DNA of 64,000 bases, taken from NCBI GenBank assembly GCA_016792805.1, contig JAEUHX010000022.1:1-64000 (forward strand), given 5' to 3'. The translations under genes and the position numbers were made by a program. This DNA is from Planctomycetota bacterium (GTDB taxonomy: Bacteria > Planctomycetota > UBA1135 > JACQFD01). Under the pieces are notes generated by a model. The model ran no database searches, was not told the origin of the DNA, and saw nothing but the letters and a program-made list of their open reading frames with translations. Positions 26,160 through 36,150 of the stretch are shown here, piece by piece. The first letter of the stretch is position 1. Each line of letters begins with the position of its first letter.

Positions 26160-28123
26160 GCTCCACCTCCGGCGGCGCGCACGGGGGTCTTCAGCGGAAT
26201 CTCGAGGACGAACGTGGCTCCCTTACCGGGACCTTCGCTGCGCGCCCAGAGCTTTCCGCCCATCTCCGTCGCCGAGTTGGCGGCGGCGTGAAGGCCGAAT
26301 CCGTGGCCCGATTTCTTCGTTGTGAAACCCAGGTTGAAGATCTTGGCGAGGTTCTCGGGGGCGATGCCGCTGCCCGTATCCGATACCTCCATGTGTACCT
26401 TCTCGTTCTGTACGTACGCCTTCAAGACGAGACGCTTCGCGCGGCCGTCATTCGACTCCATCGCCTGACGAGCGTTGTGTACGAGATTCACGACAATCTC
26501 GAGAACCTTGTGGCGGTCGGCCAGTACCTCCGGCACACCCGCCGCGTCTACGGCGATCTCGAGCGACTTGTCATCGGTTTCCGCGCGATTCGACAGCTGG
26601 ACGGCGCGGTCGAAGATCTCGGCGATCGAGACGACTTCCTCGACTTCCACTTTTCCAGCGTAGCTCTGCTGCGACTTCACAAGCTCGCGGATGTGCTCGA
26701 CGCCCGAAGACAGCGCCTCGAGCTCCTTCACGAGCTCCTCCCGCTGCGACTTCAGCGAATCGGTAACACCGATTAAGTAAGGAGCCACGTGGGCTCCGCG
26801 GGGATCGTTTGCGACGAACTCGGCGAAGTGATCGGCCTGCTCCCTCACAAGCTCCGACAACTGCTCGAGGTCGGCTACTGCAAGCGTCTGAGCCTTCTCC
26901 GTCGCGAGCGTCGCCGAGACGTTCACGCTGTTCAGCACGTTCCCCACATTGTGGAGAATCCCGGTCGCGATCTCCGACTTGCCAGCCGCCCGCGCCGTAT
27001 CGACGAGGGCCGCTCGAGCTCGCTCGAGCTTCTCCATCATCTGATCGAACTCACGCGAGAGATCACCAATCTCGTCATTGCGCTGCAGCCGCAGTTTCGC
27101 GCGGAAATCCTCCGTGCGCCCGATCTCCACCGCATGTTTTCGCAGCGCGAGCAGCGGCGAAAGCACAATTCTCTGCAGCAAGCTCAGCAGAATCAGCAGC
27201 ATGATGCCGCCGGCGCAGATCGTTGAGATCAGCGCGTAGCGCACAGCCACGTGGCCGAAGCCGCTGATTTCCCGAGGGAAGTTCACACGAACAAGAAACT
27301 CCGGCATGCGCCGGTAGTCATTGACCGAAGCGAACACATGGAGCGTTTGCTCATCCGCTTCCCGCACCACGGGATGCACCGATGTCGTGATCTCGTCGAG
27401 CACCTCGTCGGCGCCATGTCCGAACTGTCCCTGGTCGTTTCTCTGCCAGAAGTCGAAATCCGTTTTAGTGCGTTCCGAGAGAACGGCGTCGAGCTTGTCG
27501 CTCAGGAATCGCCCCAGGATCATCCGCCCTTGCGGCGGCCCTTCCTCGTTGCTCGGCAACACCGGCCGTGCCGCGATCAGCAGCGGCTTGTGCTCCGTCA
27601 CCATCAGCCCGCTCGGGAAGCTGCCGTCGGGGCGCGTGACGAGAAAGGGATGGGTGCGATTCAAAGCCTCGCGAGGGAACTCCCTCAGCTCGACCGGCTT
27701 CTCCGTCTCGGGATCGACGATCGAGGAGTGCATGACCTTTCCGTCCGGCGCACAAATGAGCACGAAGTCCACGCTTCGTATCCGGAGCTGCATCTCCGAG
27801 AGATGTGCTTCCGCGAAGTGCACAGAATCCTTCGGCGGGATGTCCTCGGATAACTCTCTGGCGCGCGCTTCAACGAATTGAACCGTGTCGTCGAGCGAAG
27901 CCCAGCTCCTGCAACAATGCACCAACTCCTCGATTTCGCGGTCGATGGCATTCTTTACCCGCTCCGCGGAAGCCGTAGCCGTCTCGCGCTCAAGCGAGTC
28001 GAAGCCCCGCAGAACCGTCGACCGCTGCAGCGCAGAGTCAATCGTAACATATGCAAACATCACGATCGACAAGATCAGTATGATCTTCGATCGCAGAGAT
28101 CGCGCGGGCGCTTGGCTCGTCAC
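26156..28123 (-). CDS. CHASE4-HAMP sensor histidine kinase
   Basis: 655 residues. Order: transmembrane segment near 12-30, periplasmic CHASE4-like domain ([28 protein letters not shown]), second transmembrane segment ([20 protein letters not shown]), HAMP ([16 protein letters not shown]), a dimerisation helix with the HNxxN-type H-box [14 protein letters not shown], and HATPase_c ([36 protein letters not shown]). It should sense an extracytoplasmic cue and autophosphorylate on the H-box His. It is coupled by 4-bp overlaps to a small HAMP-like membrane protein upstream and a receiver-kinase downstream, which is the likely phosphorelay partner. Confidence 0.88.
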   Translation of the reverse strand: MTSQAPARSLRSKIILILSIVMFAYVTIDSALQRSTVLRGFDSLERETATASAERVKNAIDREIEELVHCCRSWASLDDTVQFVEARARELSEDIPPKDSVHFAEAHLSEMQLRIRSVDFVLICAPDGKVMHSSIVDPETEKPVELREFPREALNRTHPFLVTRPDGSFPSGLMVTEHKPLLIAARPVLPSNEEGPPQGRMILGRFLSDKLDAVLSERTKTDFDFWQRNDQGQFGHGADEVLDEITTSVHPVVREADEQTLHVFASVNDYRRMPEFLVRVNFPREISGFGHVAVRYALISTICAGGIMLLILLSLLQRIVLSPLLALRKHAVEIGRTEDFRAKLRLQRNDEIGDLSREFDQMMEKLERARAALVDTARAAGKSEIATGILHNVGNVLNSVNVSATLATEKAQTLAVADLEQLSELVREQADHFAEFVANDPRGAHVAPYLIGVTDSLKSQREELVKELEALSSGVEHIRELVKSQQSYAGKVEVEEVVSIAEIFDRAVQLSNRAETDDKSLEIAVDAAGVPEVLADRHKVLEIVVNLVHNARQAMESNDGRAKRLVLKAYVQNEKVHMEVSDTGSGIAPENLAKIFNLGFTTKKSGHGFGLHAAANSATEMGGKLWARSEGPGKGATFVLEIPLKTPVRAAGGGA

Positions 28124-28632
28124 GGCGAAGCCTCGCTTCTCTGCTCGCTCGCCGGAAGCGCCGCATCGGGATGCGGCTGCTGCGTGCCAGCTCGGCGATG
28201 AGCCGTATCTTGATTGATTTGTTCCCGCAGCGGTGCCGTCGCCTCGTTCAGAAGCTCCGCGAAGTCCTCGAGCTGATCTCCCTTGCGCAGCCTCACCGCC
28301 TCCGTGGCTTGGCGGTTCAGAAGTGAGGTGAGATAGATCTCAAACCGCCGAATCGGGCCGGCGAATCGGAACGTCGAGAAGACGCCCACCACAAATACGA
28401 TGGGCAGGAAGCACACCGTCGTGGCGCCGAATACTGTCAGCCAGATCCCGTTCGCCCGCTCCATCAGCAGGCCGCCGTCCGTAGGCAGCTCGTTCGCAGT
28501 CTGCGCAAGCAGCATCTGAAACAAAATTGCCTGCAGCAGCATTCCGAGCGCGGCCAACCCGACAAAAGTGAGCGTCAGCCGGAGCTGAAGCGCCTTCTTC
28601 GGGAGCTTTTGACGACGTCGGTATTTGGGCAT
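28120..28632 (-). CDS. two-span membrane protein with HAMP-like tail
   Basis: 170 residues. A basic N-terminus is followed by two transmembrane segments (LTLTFVGLAALGMLLQAILF and a second beginning LTVFGATTVCFLPIVFVVG). A HAMP-like stretch follows (RFAGPIRRFEIYLTSLL, GDQLEDFAELLNEA) and a polar tail. It has no kinase domain. As the first gene of the coupled operon it may modulate the CHASE4 kinase. I chose the ATG at 28632, the last Met before the basic KYRRRQKLPKK segment. Confidence 0.72.
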   Translation of the reverse strand: MPKYRRRQKLPKKALQLRLTLTFVGLAALGMLLQAILFQMLLAQTANELPTDGGLLMERANGIWLTVFGATTVCFLPIVFVVGVFSTFRFAGPIRRFEIYLTSLLNRQATEAVRLRKGDQLEDFAELLNEATAPLREQINQDTAHRRAGTQQPHPDAALPASEQRSEASP

Positions 28633-28704
28633 GGAACGGGCGGTCCGGTTGGAACACACCGCACCGTCGATCGGCGTGCGCGGGGGCGCGACTGAAACGC
28701 CGGT

Positions 28705-30033
28705 TTACGAGAGCGACTCGCGCCACTCGGCCGAGTTGCGCCCCAGAGCAAGCCCGGTGATCGCCTTCAGCGCGAGCCAGGCGGCGCTTTGGATCGAGTC
28801 CTCGTCGTGGTCGAGCAATTGGATCAGCGGCTGTAGAGCGATCCGCGTCCCCATCGAGCCCAGCGCGCCCGCCGCCGCCACAACCACTTCGCGGTCGTCG
28901 GAAGAAAGAAGGTCGACCAGCCGCTCGGCGATCTGATGGCGGAAGAGCCGACGCGCCGCGGCCTCCCGAATTCCGGCGAGCGTCTGGGGACGCGGCGCGC
29001 TTTCCAGCGCTGCGACGAGGTCTTCGCCGCGCGACTGCCACCAGGCGAGTTCCCCTTCGTGCCAGCGCTGCCAGCGCTCGGCGTCGAGGCTGAGTCGCAG
29101 CCCCGTGATCGACTTGAGCGCCCAGTGGGCCGCCTCGCGAGCGCCTTCGTGGTCGTCGGTGAGACGCCGCAGCAGCTCCGGCACCGAGGAGACGTCGGCG
29201 AGCCGCCCCAGCACCAGGGCCGCCTCGCGCCGGACCTCCGGCAGCGACGCCATGAGGCGCTGCCGAATCGGGGCCGTCGTCTCTGGATCGAGCGAAGCAC
29301 CTGGGTTGGCCACGAGAGACCGGCTGAGGTAGGAAAGCAGGGTCGCGTCGAGCGCCGCGACGCGCCCGAGGAGCGCCGCCAATGTTTGTGTGGCTTCCTT
29401 GCAGCGGCAGGTTCCGAGGACGCGCAGGAGCGCTTGCCGTTGAAACGCCGACGCGCGATCGAACGCGCCGGGCACGAGTCCACAAATCACCGGCTCCCGC
29501 TCGAACAGATCGACGAGCCCGTCGACGACCGCCGTGGCGATGTACTCGCTGGGGTCCGAGGCGTCGTCCTGCAGCTGCGCGACCAGCAGCGGAAAATCGG
29601 CGCCGCGGCCCAGGAAACCGAGGAGGCGAATGGCAACCATTCGCTCAGGACGCGTCTTCTCCGTGTCCTGGGAGAGCGTGCTCAGCGCCTTGCGTGCGCG
29701 CGGTAATTGTGAAGTAAACATCTGGAGCAGCTGCGCCCGCCGCTGGTCATCGAGCGAGCGAGGCATTCTGGGATCGCCGCGCCGCTTGCCGCGAAGCACG
29801 GAAAGGACCTCCGGAAGCGACTCCGGCTCCACCAGCGCGAACGCGTCGTAGAGGCGATCGCCGGTCGTCGGAAGCTCCTCCCGCGGACCATACAAAAGTC
29901 GTTGGGCCACGGTTGGGCGTGCCACCTGTGGAGCAGTCGGCGTCTTTTGTAATCCTTGGCCGAGGGCAGACGGAGGGCCTCCCGCGAGCGCGAGCACCAC
30001 CGTCAGGATCCCTGGGCTGAGGATCGGCTTCAC
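28705..30033 (-). CDS. secreted HEAT-repeat protein
   Basis: 442 residues from a GTG with a signal peptide (ILTVVLALAGGPPSALGQ). Most of the protein is helical repeats of the HEAT/PBS-lyase type (VRREAALVLGRLADVSSVPE, VVVAAAGALGSMGTRIALQP), a scaffold for protein contacts. No catalytic motif is present. It ends 72 bp before the start of the signalling operon and starts 22 bp after the pseudopilin operon on the same strand, so it may be co-transcribed with the pseudopilins. Confidence 0.75.
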   Translation of the reverse strand: MKPILSPGILTVVLALAGGPPSALGQGLQKTPTAPQVARPTVAQRLLYGPREELPTTGDRLYDAFALVEPESLPEVLSVLRGKRRGDPRMPRSLDDQRRAQLLQMFTSQLPRARKALSTLSQDTEKTRPERMVAIRLLGFLGRGADFPLLVAQLQDDASDPSEYIATAVVDGLVDLFEREPVICGLVPGAFDRASAFQRQALLRVLGTCRCKEATQTLAALLGRVAALDATLLSYLSRSLVANPGASLDPETTAPIRQRLMASLPEVRREAALVLGRLADVSSVPELLRRLTDDHEGAREAAHWALKSITGLRLSLDAERWQRWHEGELAWWQSRGEDLVAALESAPRPQTLAGIREAAARRLFRHQIAERLVDLLSSDDREVVVAAAGALGSMGTRIALQPLIQLLDHDEDSIQSAAWLALKAITGLALGRNSAEWRESLS

Positions 30034-30055
30034 AAATACGGCCGCGTTTCAGCGA

Positions 30056-31558
30056 TCAGATGGGTGTCCAAGTCATGCTGACCACGCGCCGCACCGTGCT
30101 CCAGTCGAGAAGCGAAGCGCGGCCGGTGTAGGTACGCACCACCCCGCCGGCATCGGTGTATTGCATGGTGATGAACTTCTCCCGGTGCGCGTCGGTCGGA
30201 GCCAAGGGGGTCTTCCCCAGGCGCTTTAGGTGCGCGACGGGATCCATCGGCGAGCGAGTAATCGGCTCGTCGGGAACTTCCACGATGCGCCACGACATGA
30301 GCGTCGGGAGCGAGAGTGCGCCGGTGTCTCGAGCATTGAAGAATCCCTTGTCGAACGAAGCGCGGGCGCCATCCGCCAGAGTCAGCGCTTTGGCGGCGAG
30401 GGCGCCGTACGCGCGCAGAGTGGCCGGATAGGTGACTGCGGCATTCGGCGCATAGAACACGCCAAAGAACTCACCATTCGAGGCGAGCGACACCGCGGGA
30501 TCGATGGTGCCGTTGTTGTCGAAGTCGGCGTCGGGTGCGCTGACCAGCAGCGCGAATCTCTTGGGGTCTCGTTTGACGCTTGAAATCGTCGAATTCGATG
30601 CAGCGGTGAGACGCTTCGTGCAGTAGAGCTTGACCGGTCCCGCCGTCGTGTCGATCTGCAGCACTCCTCCCGATTGAATATTGAGCTCCTGCACGACTAG
30701 GATCAGCGGCCCCGTGAGTTTCAGAGTAGCACCGGTTTGCACCTGAATCTTGTTATATGAAGCCTCCTTTGCCGACATGCTCAACAACAGATTCAGCGCG
30801 GTGATAGTGAGGTCTCCGGCATTCGGAAGCGCGGGCACCTCAATCTGAGGCAGCGGCGCCGCATCCTGCGCTGGAGTTGTTGAACCCGTGACGGCCGCAT
30901 TGGTGCCAATGATCACACTTTGGTTCGGGCCGGGATTCGCATTTCCGAAAACGCGGGTCGGGACTGGAACCGAACCGCCAGGCCGCAGAGGAACCGACGA
31001 CGTGGCCTCCAAGGCAATTGTGCCGTTGCCGCGGACATTCGCGCCTCCCTGCGTCGTGAGTCCGTACGGCGCGACCTGCGTCGCCTGCGATTCGAAAGAC
31101 CCCAGCGTGGAGTCATAACCATCCACGATGGTGGATTTCTTGAGGATCAACGATTGGTTCCCGAACACGCCGAGCGTGGCGATCGAGTTCGCGAGCCGCT
31201 GGACGACGACCGAAGCCGAGAAGCGTCCTTGTCCGCAGAGCCCCGTGCTCTTCAGCATCACCTGATTATTGGTGAGCTCCGTGGACTCGACCCAGTAGAC
31301 CCCCTTGTCGAAGCCCGCCGGATCTGTGGCCGTCCCGATCGCTCCGCTCTTCCCCTGCGTGATTGCCAGGAACGATTCGGCGAGGCCCGCCTCCGCGATA
31401 TAGAGGGCGCGCTTGTTGTCGGCGCTCTGACGCTGCCTCAACGAGACGCCCGTTTGCATCTGAATCATGGCGGCGCCGAGGCCCGCCACCATCAGCACGA
31501 CGACGAGCGAGCTCGTCAGCGCAGTTCCGCGCTCCTTCTTCCGATCGGTGGGATTCAT
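30056..31558 (-). CDS. PilX-like pilus/pseudopilus minor protein
   Basis: 500 residues. The N-terminus (ERGTALTSSLVVVLMVAGLGAA) is a PilX_N-type hydrophobic helix with the membrane-proximal LRQRQSADNKRALYIAEAGL. A long beta-rich region of adhesin or filamentous type follows (GNQSLILKKSTIVDGYDSTL) and a C-terminal domain. PilX-type proteins sit in type IV pili or pseudopili as minor subunits. It follows the two prepilins at 31571-32751 in one operon with short gaps. Confidence 0.8.
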   Translation of the reverse strand: MNPTDRKKERGTALTSSLVVVLMVAGLGAAMIQMQTGVSLRQRQSADNKRALYIAEAGLAESFLAITQGKSGAIGTATDPAGFDKGVYWVESTELTNNQVMLKSTGLCGQGRFSASVVVQRLANSIATLGVFGNQSLILKKSTIVDGYDSTLGSFESQATQVAPYGLTTQGGANVRGNGTIALEATSSVPLRPGGSVPVPTRVFGNANPGPNQSVIIGTNAAVTGSTTPAQDAAPLPQIEVPALPNAGDLTITALNLLLSMSAKEASYNKIQVQTGATLKLTGPLILVVQELNIQSGGVLQIDTTAGPVKLYCTKRLTAASNSTISSVKRDPKRFALLVSAPDADFDNNGTIDPAVSLASNGEFFGVFYAPNAAVTYPATLRAYGALAAKALTLADGARASFDKGFFNARDTGALSLPTLMSWRIVEVPDEPITRSPMDPVAHLKRLGKTPLAPTDAHREKFITMQYTDAGGVVRTYTGRASLLDWSTVRRVVSMTWTPI

Positions 31559-31570
31559 GTTGCTGGCTCC

Positions 31571-32173
31571 CTAGTTCCTGCACGACACAACAGCTTTTTT
31601 CACAGCTTGATAGGGTGTTCCGTTGGCATCCGACCTCAGCAGGCTGAGGAAGATGGAAACCCGAGACCCTTCCTTCGCAAAGGCGAGTCCGGGCTCGTCG
31701 ACGAGGCCATTGCCGTCGTCGTCGATCCCGTTCGCCTCTTCCTTAGAATAAAAAGTCTTTACAGATCTCGCCCAGACCGCGGTGCGGCTGTTTCCTCCGA
31801 CGGGTGTTACCGTCCAGCGGACTTCACCCGTGTCGGGGACGAGTTCAATTCTCTCGGGATCACCGGCGACGGCAACGCCGTTCTCCACGCCGAGCCCCGT
31901 TTGATACTCGATCGACGAAGCGCTGCTCGGCGCCTTCATGTTGGGAAGCACGTCGTCGGAGCGTGAGGACATGACCGCGAGCGTGATGCGGTCGAGCGTC
32001 TGCTCCGCCTGTTCGTCGAGGACGGTCTTGAACGCTGTCGATGCGTAGGCGCTTGAAGTGGAGCGCATCACCATCATCACGTTGGACACGAGAAGAATGA
32101 GGATGACCGCCGCGACAGAGACCTCCACCAGCGTGAAGCCGCGAGCGTGCCGATATTTGTGAATAACCTTCAC
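31571..32173 (-). CDS. type IV prepilin-like protein (PilW-type)
   Basis: 200 residues from a GTG. It has a class III prepilin signal: a basic leader ending RG, cleavage before FTLVEVSVAAVILILLV, with Glu at position +5 of the mature protein. The globular part is a minor-pilin-like domain and includes an EF-hand-like NGIDDDGNGLVDE. It overlaps the upstream prepilin gene by 4 bp. It probably forms part of the pseudopilus tip complex. Confidence 0.85.
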   Translation of the reverse strand: MKVIHKYRHARGFTLVEVSVAAVILILLVSNVMMVMRSTSSAYASTAFKTVLDEQAEQTLDRITLAVMSSRSDDVLPNMKAPSSASSIEYQTGLGVENGVAVAGDPERIELVPDTGEVRWTVTPVGGNSRTAVWARSVKTFYSKEEANGIDDDGNGLVDEPGLAFAKEGSRVSIFLSLLRSDANGTPYQAVKKAVVSCRN

Positions 32174-32751
32174 TTCGGCGCCTTCAGCAGCTTGGCAAAC
32201 ATCGTGGAGAGCTGAAAGTTCCGCGGGCCGTTCTCACTCATCCACTCAACGCGAACAGTCACCGGCAGCACGACATAATTCGACGCATGATTCACGTCGT
32301 CGATGATGGCGTCGCCGTTCAGATCGCGCGGCATCCCAAGGTCCTTGTTGGTCGTCGACTCGATCAGCTCCGGACCGGGAGACGGCATCAGGATGCGCCC
32401 GACGTGCTGATCGGCGTCGGCGGTGAGCGGCTTCAGCCCCGGAACATCGAAATGGCATCCGGGGGCGCTCGCAGGCGTTCCAGGGTCATCGAGCGGCGTT
32501 TCGTTGTATCTCACAAAAAGCTTTGTGAAGTCCTCGGAGTGCATCTGCTCGATCACGTTGCGCGCCGCCTCGGCGGCCATCGCCGCCTCAAGCTTCGTCC
32601 CGCGGTGCTGCGCCGCAGAGACCAGAGTCGATGTCACCATGAAGGTGGACACGGTGAGCACCGCCACGGAGATCATGACCTCCAACAGCGAGAACCCGCC
32701 GCATCGGGATCGCGGGCTCAGCAGACGACGTCGACGACGAAGTGGGCTCAT
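32170..32751 (-). CDS. type IV prepilin-like protein (PilV-type)
   Basis: 193 residues. An Arg-rich leader is followed by GG and the prepilin helix FSLLEVMISVAVLTVSTFMV, with the conserved Glu at +5. The globular C-terminus carries a DLNGDAIIDDV loop. It is the first gene of the pseudopilin operon (PilV-, PilW- and PilX-type, then HEAT protein). The GAAGG just before the ATG can act as a ribosome site. It is divergent from rsgA with 158 bp between the starts, which should hold both promoters. Confidence 0.85.
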   Translation of the reverse strand: MSPLRRRRRLLSPRSRCGGFSLLEVMISVAVLTVSTFMVTSTLVSAAQHRGTKLEAAMAAEAARNVIEQMHSEDFTKLFVRYNETPLDDPGTPASAPGCHFDVPGLKPLTADADQHVGRILMPSPGPELIESTTNKDLGMPRDLNGDAIIDDVNHASNYVVLPVTVRVEWMSENGPRNFQLSTMFAKLLKAPK

Positions 32752-32909
32752 CCTTCAGCTTCCCAGGGAAAAGAGACCGCAGAGCCTCGGCTGCGATACC
32801 AAGGCCCCATTGGACAGTAGCTCTTCGGACTGTCGGAGGAGAAGAAACGACTCGCGAGATGGAAAGCTTTTCCCGACGCGCTTACGGCCTGGGCGTATAG
32901 TCGCTGGGA

Positions 32910-33878
32910 ATGTCTTTCGCTCTGGTGCTTCGGGTGGACGCCCGCGGCGCGCTCGTCGAGATCGATGGCCGCACCGTGGCGGCACAGCTACGCGGAGCAC
33001 TCTTCCAAGAGGCGACATGGGCCACGCGCCCGGTGGCCGTGGGGGATCGAGTGGCACTCGAAGGAGAGGGAGACGAGCTCACCATTGCGCGCGTGGAACC
33101 GCGGCGGAGCGCATTTCTCCGTCTCGCGGCGCGGGGTGAGCGTAAGGCGCAGGTGATCGCGGCGAACGTCGACCAAGTCGTCGCCGTCGCATCGGTGGGG
33201 ATTCCGGAGTTCTCGTCGACCTTCGTCGATCGCATGCTCGCGGGGTCGGCGGCGTGTGAGATTCCAGCAGCAGTGATCCTCAATAAACGGGACGTCGCTC
33301 GCCCGGGCGCAGTCGATGCGATTCTTGCAACCTATGCGCGGGCGCGCGTTCGCGCGATCGCGATCTCGGCCAAGACGGGAGAGGGACTCGACGAAGCTCG
33401 TGCGCTCTTCGCCGGAAAGACGAGCGTGCTTTCGGGGCTCTCCGGAACCGGAAAGTCCTCACTTCTCAACGCGCTCTCGCCGGGGCTCTCCCGATTAGTG
33501 GGACACCTTTCCTATAAGTGGAAGCAAGGAAAGCACACGACTTCCGCCGCGGAGCTGATCCATGTGGCGCCGGGATTCGATCTGATCGACACACCGGGAA
33601 TTCGCGGCTTTCTCCCCTGGGGCGTTGATCGTCGAAAGCTGCGGCACTGTTTTCTTGACTTCGAGCCGCTGCTCGGCGCGTGCCGGTTCGCAGATTGCAC
33701 ACATACGAACGAGCCGGGATGCACGCTCGACGAGGCCGTCGCCGCCGGCACGCTCGCGCGCACGCGGCTCGCGTCGTATCGGGAGATCTTTGAGGAGTTG
33801 CCGCCGCCGCCCGAAGAGTGGAGCGAGGGATTGCGTCCTCGGGAAAGCGGCTTGGGCGACGACGGCTCCGATGAGTGA
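32910..33878 (+). CDS. rsgA: ribosome small-subunit GTPase RsgA
   Basis: 322 residues. An N-terminal OB-like domain is followed by a circularly permuted GTPase: G4 NKRD (125-128), G1 GLSGTGKSS (176-184), G2 region GKHTT and G3 DTPG (227-230). The C-terminal zinc finger uses Cys258, Cys263, His265 and Cys271 (ACRFADCTHTNEPGC). RsgA checks late 30S maturation and releases RbfA. Length and motif order are normal for the family. It converges on the next gene with 15 bp between the stops. Confidence 0.97.
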   Translation: MSFALVLRVDARGALVEIDGRTVAAQLRGALFQEATWATRPVAVGDRVALEGEGDELTIARVEPRRSAFLRLAARGERKAQVIAANVDQVVAVASVGIPEFSSTFVDRMLAGSAACEIPAAVILNKRDVARPGAVDAILATYARARVRAIAISAKTGEGLDEARALFAGKTSVLSGLSGTGKSSLLNALSPGLSRLVGHLSYKWKQGKHTTSAAELIHVAPGFDLIDTPGIRGFLPWGVDRRKLRHCFLDFEPLLGACRFADCTHTNEPGCTLDEAVAAGTLARTRLASYREIFEELPPPPEEWSEGLRPRESGLGDDGSDE

Positions 33879-33893
33879 TCTTCGGAACTTGTG

Positions 33894-34742
33894 CTACTTC
33901 GCGTCTGTCGCTGCGGGCGCGATCTTCACTCCGATCCACATTTCGCTCGCGCCCGCGTAGCGCACCGCGGCCCATCGCACCGCGGGCGCGCCTGCGGGCG
34001 GCGTCACGCGCACGAGCGAGCCGGGCTCCGAGTCGACTTTCCATTCGAGGTCGGCGGCCTTTGTGCGAAGCGCCTCAAGCAACGAGGCGCTGTCACCTTT
34101 CGGCACAGCGATCGTTGCCGTGGTCGGTTTCGCCGTCGGTTTTCCTTTCGCGTCGGCGGGCTTCGCCGGCGGCTTTGCGGGCGAGGCAGGTTTCGCCCCC
34201 GATTTGGGGTCTTTGGGTTTTGTGTCTTTGGCGGCGGCCGGAGGCGTCAGCGCTTCCTCGGGGGCAGGCGGGCCGGAAGGTCGATCGCCGATCGAGACTG
34301 CAAGCGCGCCGCCCTGCAGCGCGCCCATCGGCTGGAGCTTCCATCGCACGCACAGCTCCTTCGCATCCGCCGGAATCAATCCCCACACTTGCGCGCTCAC
34401 GCTCGTCCAGCTCTTCGCATGGAAGGCGAGCTCCGTGGCGTTCTTAATAATAAGGCTCTTGCCGTCGCTCGACGCGTCGAGCCCGCCGCTCTTCAGCGCT
34501 TCTGCACTCATGCGCGCCAGCTCCTCGAGGTCGGTCCCGCCGGCGTGCCAAGTCACATATCGTCGGACGGTCCGCGGCTTCGAGCCCGCGCCGCTCTCGC
34601 CCGCGGGAAAGCCCACGGCTTCGACCTCGATCTCGAGGTCGGCCGACGCGCCGGTGCCCGGAGCGAAGTCGGCATGCACTTCGGGAAAAGTAGCTTTTCC
34701 GGCTTGGAGGAGCAGGGTGAGCGCGAGAGCAATGGCGTGCAC
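33894..34742 (-). CDS. secreted Ala/Pro/Lys-rich protein of unknown function
   Basis: 282 residues from a GTG with a short signal sequence (AIALALTLLLQAG). There are two ordered parts separated by a low-complexity linker rich in Ala, Pro and Lys (about 165-200, with PAKPPAKPADAKGKP). No domain is recognised. The GTG is supported by a two-part inverted repeat ending 1 nt upstream of it (34744-34774). Function unknown. Confidence 0.65.
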   Translation of the reverse strand: MHAIALALTLLLQAGKATFPEVHADFAPGTGASADLEIEVEAVGFPAGESGAGSKPRTVRRYVTWHAGGTDLEELARMSAEALKSGGLDASSDGKSLIIKNATELAFHAKSWTSVSAQVWGLIPADAKELCVRWKLQPMGALQGGALAVSIGDRPSGPPAPEEALTPPAAAKDTKPKDPKSGAKPASPAKPPAKPADAKGKPTAKPTTATIAVPKGDSASLLEALRTKAADLEWKVDSEPGSLVRVTPPAGAPAVRWAAVRYAGASEMWIGVKIAPAATDAK

Positions 34743-34743
34743 G

Positions 34744-34774
34744 GCGGTACCTCGATCGACACCGATGTTACCGC
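34744..34774 (-). promoter_or_regulatory. inverted repeat next to the start codon at 34742
   Basis: Outer 6-bp arms (plus-strand GCGGTA 34744-34749 and TACCGC 34769-34774) enclose an inner 4-bp stem (34755-34758/34763-34766). It is 1 nt from the GTG. Weaker than the hairpins at 9558, 11044, 15153 and 39988. Confidence 0.45.
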
Positions 34775-34995
34775 TCACAGATCCCGGCCGCCTCCATGGG
34801 AAGGCAAGAAATGGCCGGGAGGCCGATCCGAGCCCGCATTGCACGCAGCCCCGTGCGGGCCATCGCGTGGCGAGATTCGATCGGCATTGGGAAGGCATCG
34901 CTCCACAACGCCTTGGCGAACTCGCCCCCGGAAGTCGCGATGGCTGTGAGCTCGGCTTCGACCTCCCGGCCGGGAACGTCGAAGCTCGAGCGCGA

Positions 34996-35511
34996 CTATC
35001 GCGGGCGTCCGGAGTCCGGGCCGTCGGCGGGGCGCGAGCTGCTGGGGTCGGAGCCGGGGCCCTTTAGATGGCGGTCGATCTCCTCGGCCGCCACCCAGAG
35101 TTCCTGCGCCTCCTCGCGGAGCGCGTCACGCAGCGCCGCCAAGGCGGCTTCGCCCTGGGGACCGCGACCCTTCATGCGCTCGAAGACGCGCTGGAAGTGG
35201 GGTGGGACGAAGCCCTGCCCGCTCTTTGGGCGATCGGGGCCCTGCCAGCGGTCCATTTCGCGAGGCCCGCCGTCCGGACCCATCGGCCCACCGGGGCGTC
35301 CCATGCGACCGCCGCGTCCCGGTCCCATCGGTCCCATCGGGCGCGGCCCTTGGGGGCCGAAGGGCCCTGGGCCCATTCCCGGATCGCGGCCAGGGCCGCC
35401 CTGCGGTCCCTGCCAGGAGCCGCCGTGGGGTGGCGGCCCTTGCTGGGGGTTCGGCGCGGCGAGCACCAGCGGGAGGAGCGTGGCGAGCGAGATCCAGATG
35501 GAGGCATTCAT
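34996..35511 (-). CDS. secreted Gly/Pro/Met-rich protein with helical C-terminus
   Basis: 171 residues. A signal sequence (IWISLATLLPLVLAAP) is followed by about 70 residues of low-complexity Gly-Pro-Met-Arg repeats (PRPMGPMGPGRGGRMGRPGG), loosely collagen-like. A charged helical C-terminus follows (FERMKGRGPQ, LRDALREEAQELWVAAEEID) that could be Spy/CpxP-like. The Met and His content could bind metal, but this is speculation. A hairpin (35521-35539) lies 9 bp upstream of the ATG. Function unknown. Confidence 0.6.
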   Translation of the reverse strand: MNASIWISLATLLPLVLAAPNPQQGPPPHGGSWQGPQGGPGRDPGMGPGPFGPQGPRPMGPMGPGRGGRMGRPGGPMGPDGGPREMDRWQGPDRPKSGQGFVPPHFQRVFERMKGRGPQGEAALAALRDALREEAQELWVAAEEIDRHLKGPGSDPSSSRPADGPDSGRPR

Positions 35512-35600
35512 GGCGTCTGCGCCCCGTGGCTGGCGGGGCTCCATGGCCTCCGTCGCGCCCGCCGACCGACCTTACGCGGAGAATCCGCGAGGCGCGTCAA

Positions 35601-36116
35601 TTACTCGTTGAAGTCGTAAATATAGGAAAGACGGTGCTTTGCGACGACGAGGTACTCGAGGTCCTTCAGGACCGCTAGCTCGTCGGCGCCCTCCTTGAAT
35701 TCGATTCCGCGGAGCCGCGGCTTCTCGATCACGAAGAACCGCCGCGATCGGTCGGAGACCTCGTAGGCTCCCGGGCGCACCGAGCCGGCGATCTCGAAGT
35801 TCACTGCGCCGACATGGAAGGCGCGGATCTGCACCAGCTCGCGCTCCGTGCTGAGGGCCTTGAGCCCCGTGTCGCTGACCGCGTCGAGGAACTCGTGGGC
35901 GAGCACAATGCGTTCGCGATTCACGAGGATCCGGGGGGTTGTGATTGTGTTGCGGGAGCGGAGGTCGACGAGCTTCGCATCCTTCACCGAGACGAACGTG
36001 CTCTGCACCTCCTCGAGATAGGTGGAGAGCCGCTTCACGCGCGGCTCGATCGTCCCCGTGATGAGGAAGGCGTCGGTGACGAGCAGATCGGTGACGAGGG
36101 TCGAGCTGGAATCCAT
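35601..36116 (-). CDS. conserved hypothetical protein
   Basis: 171 residues, no signal peptide or membrane span. Mixed alpha/beta sequence with the look of a small regulatory or ligand-binding fold (LVTDAFLITGTIEPRVKRLS, TFVSVKDAKLVDLRSRNTI). I do not recognise the family with confidence. It starts 34 bp downstream of the folC stop on the same strand, with GGAG 10 nt before the ATG, so it probably shares the folC transcript. Confidence 0.6.
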   Translation of the reverse strand: MDSSSTLVTDLLVTDAFLITGTIEPRVKRLSTYLEEVQSTFVSVKDAKLVDLRSRNTITTPRILVNRERIVLAHEFLDAVSDTGLKALSTERELVQIRAFHVGAVNFEIAGSVRPGAYEVSDRSRRFFVIEKPRLRGIEFKEGADELAVLKDLEYLVVAKHRLSYIYDFNE

Positions 36117-36150
36117 CGCGTGCTCCGTTGTGGATGGGAGCGCGGAGCGC

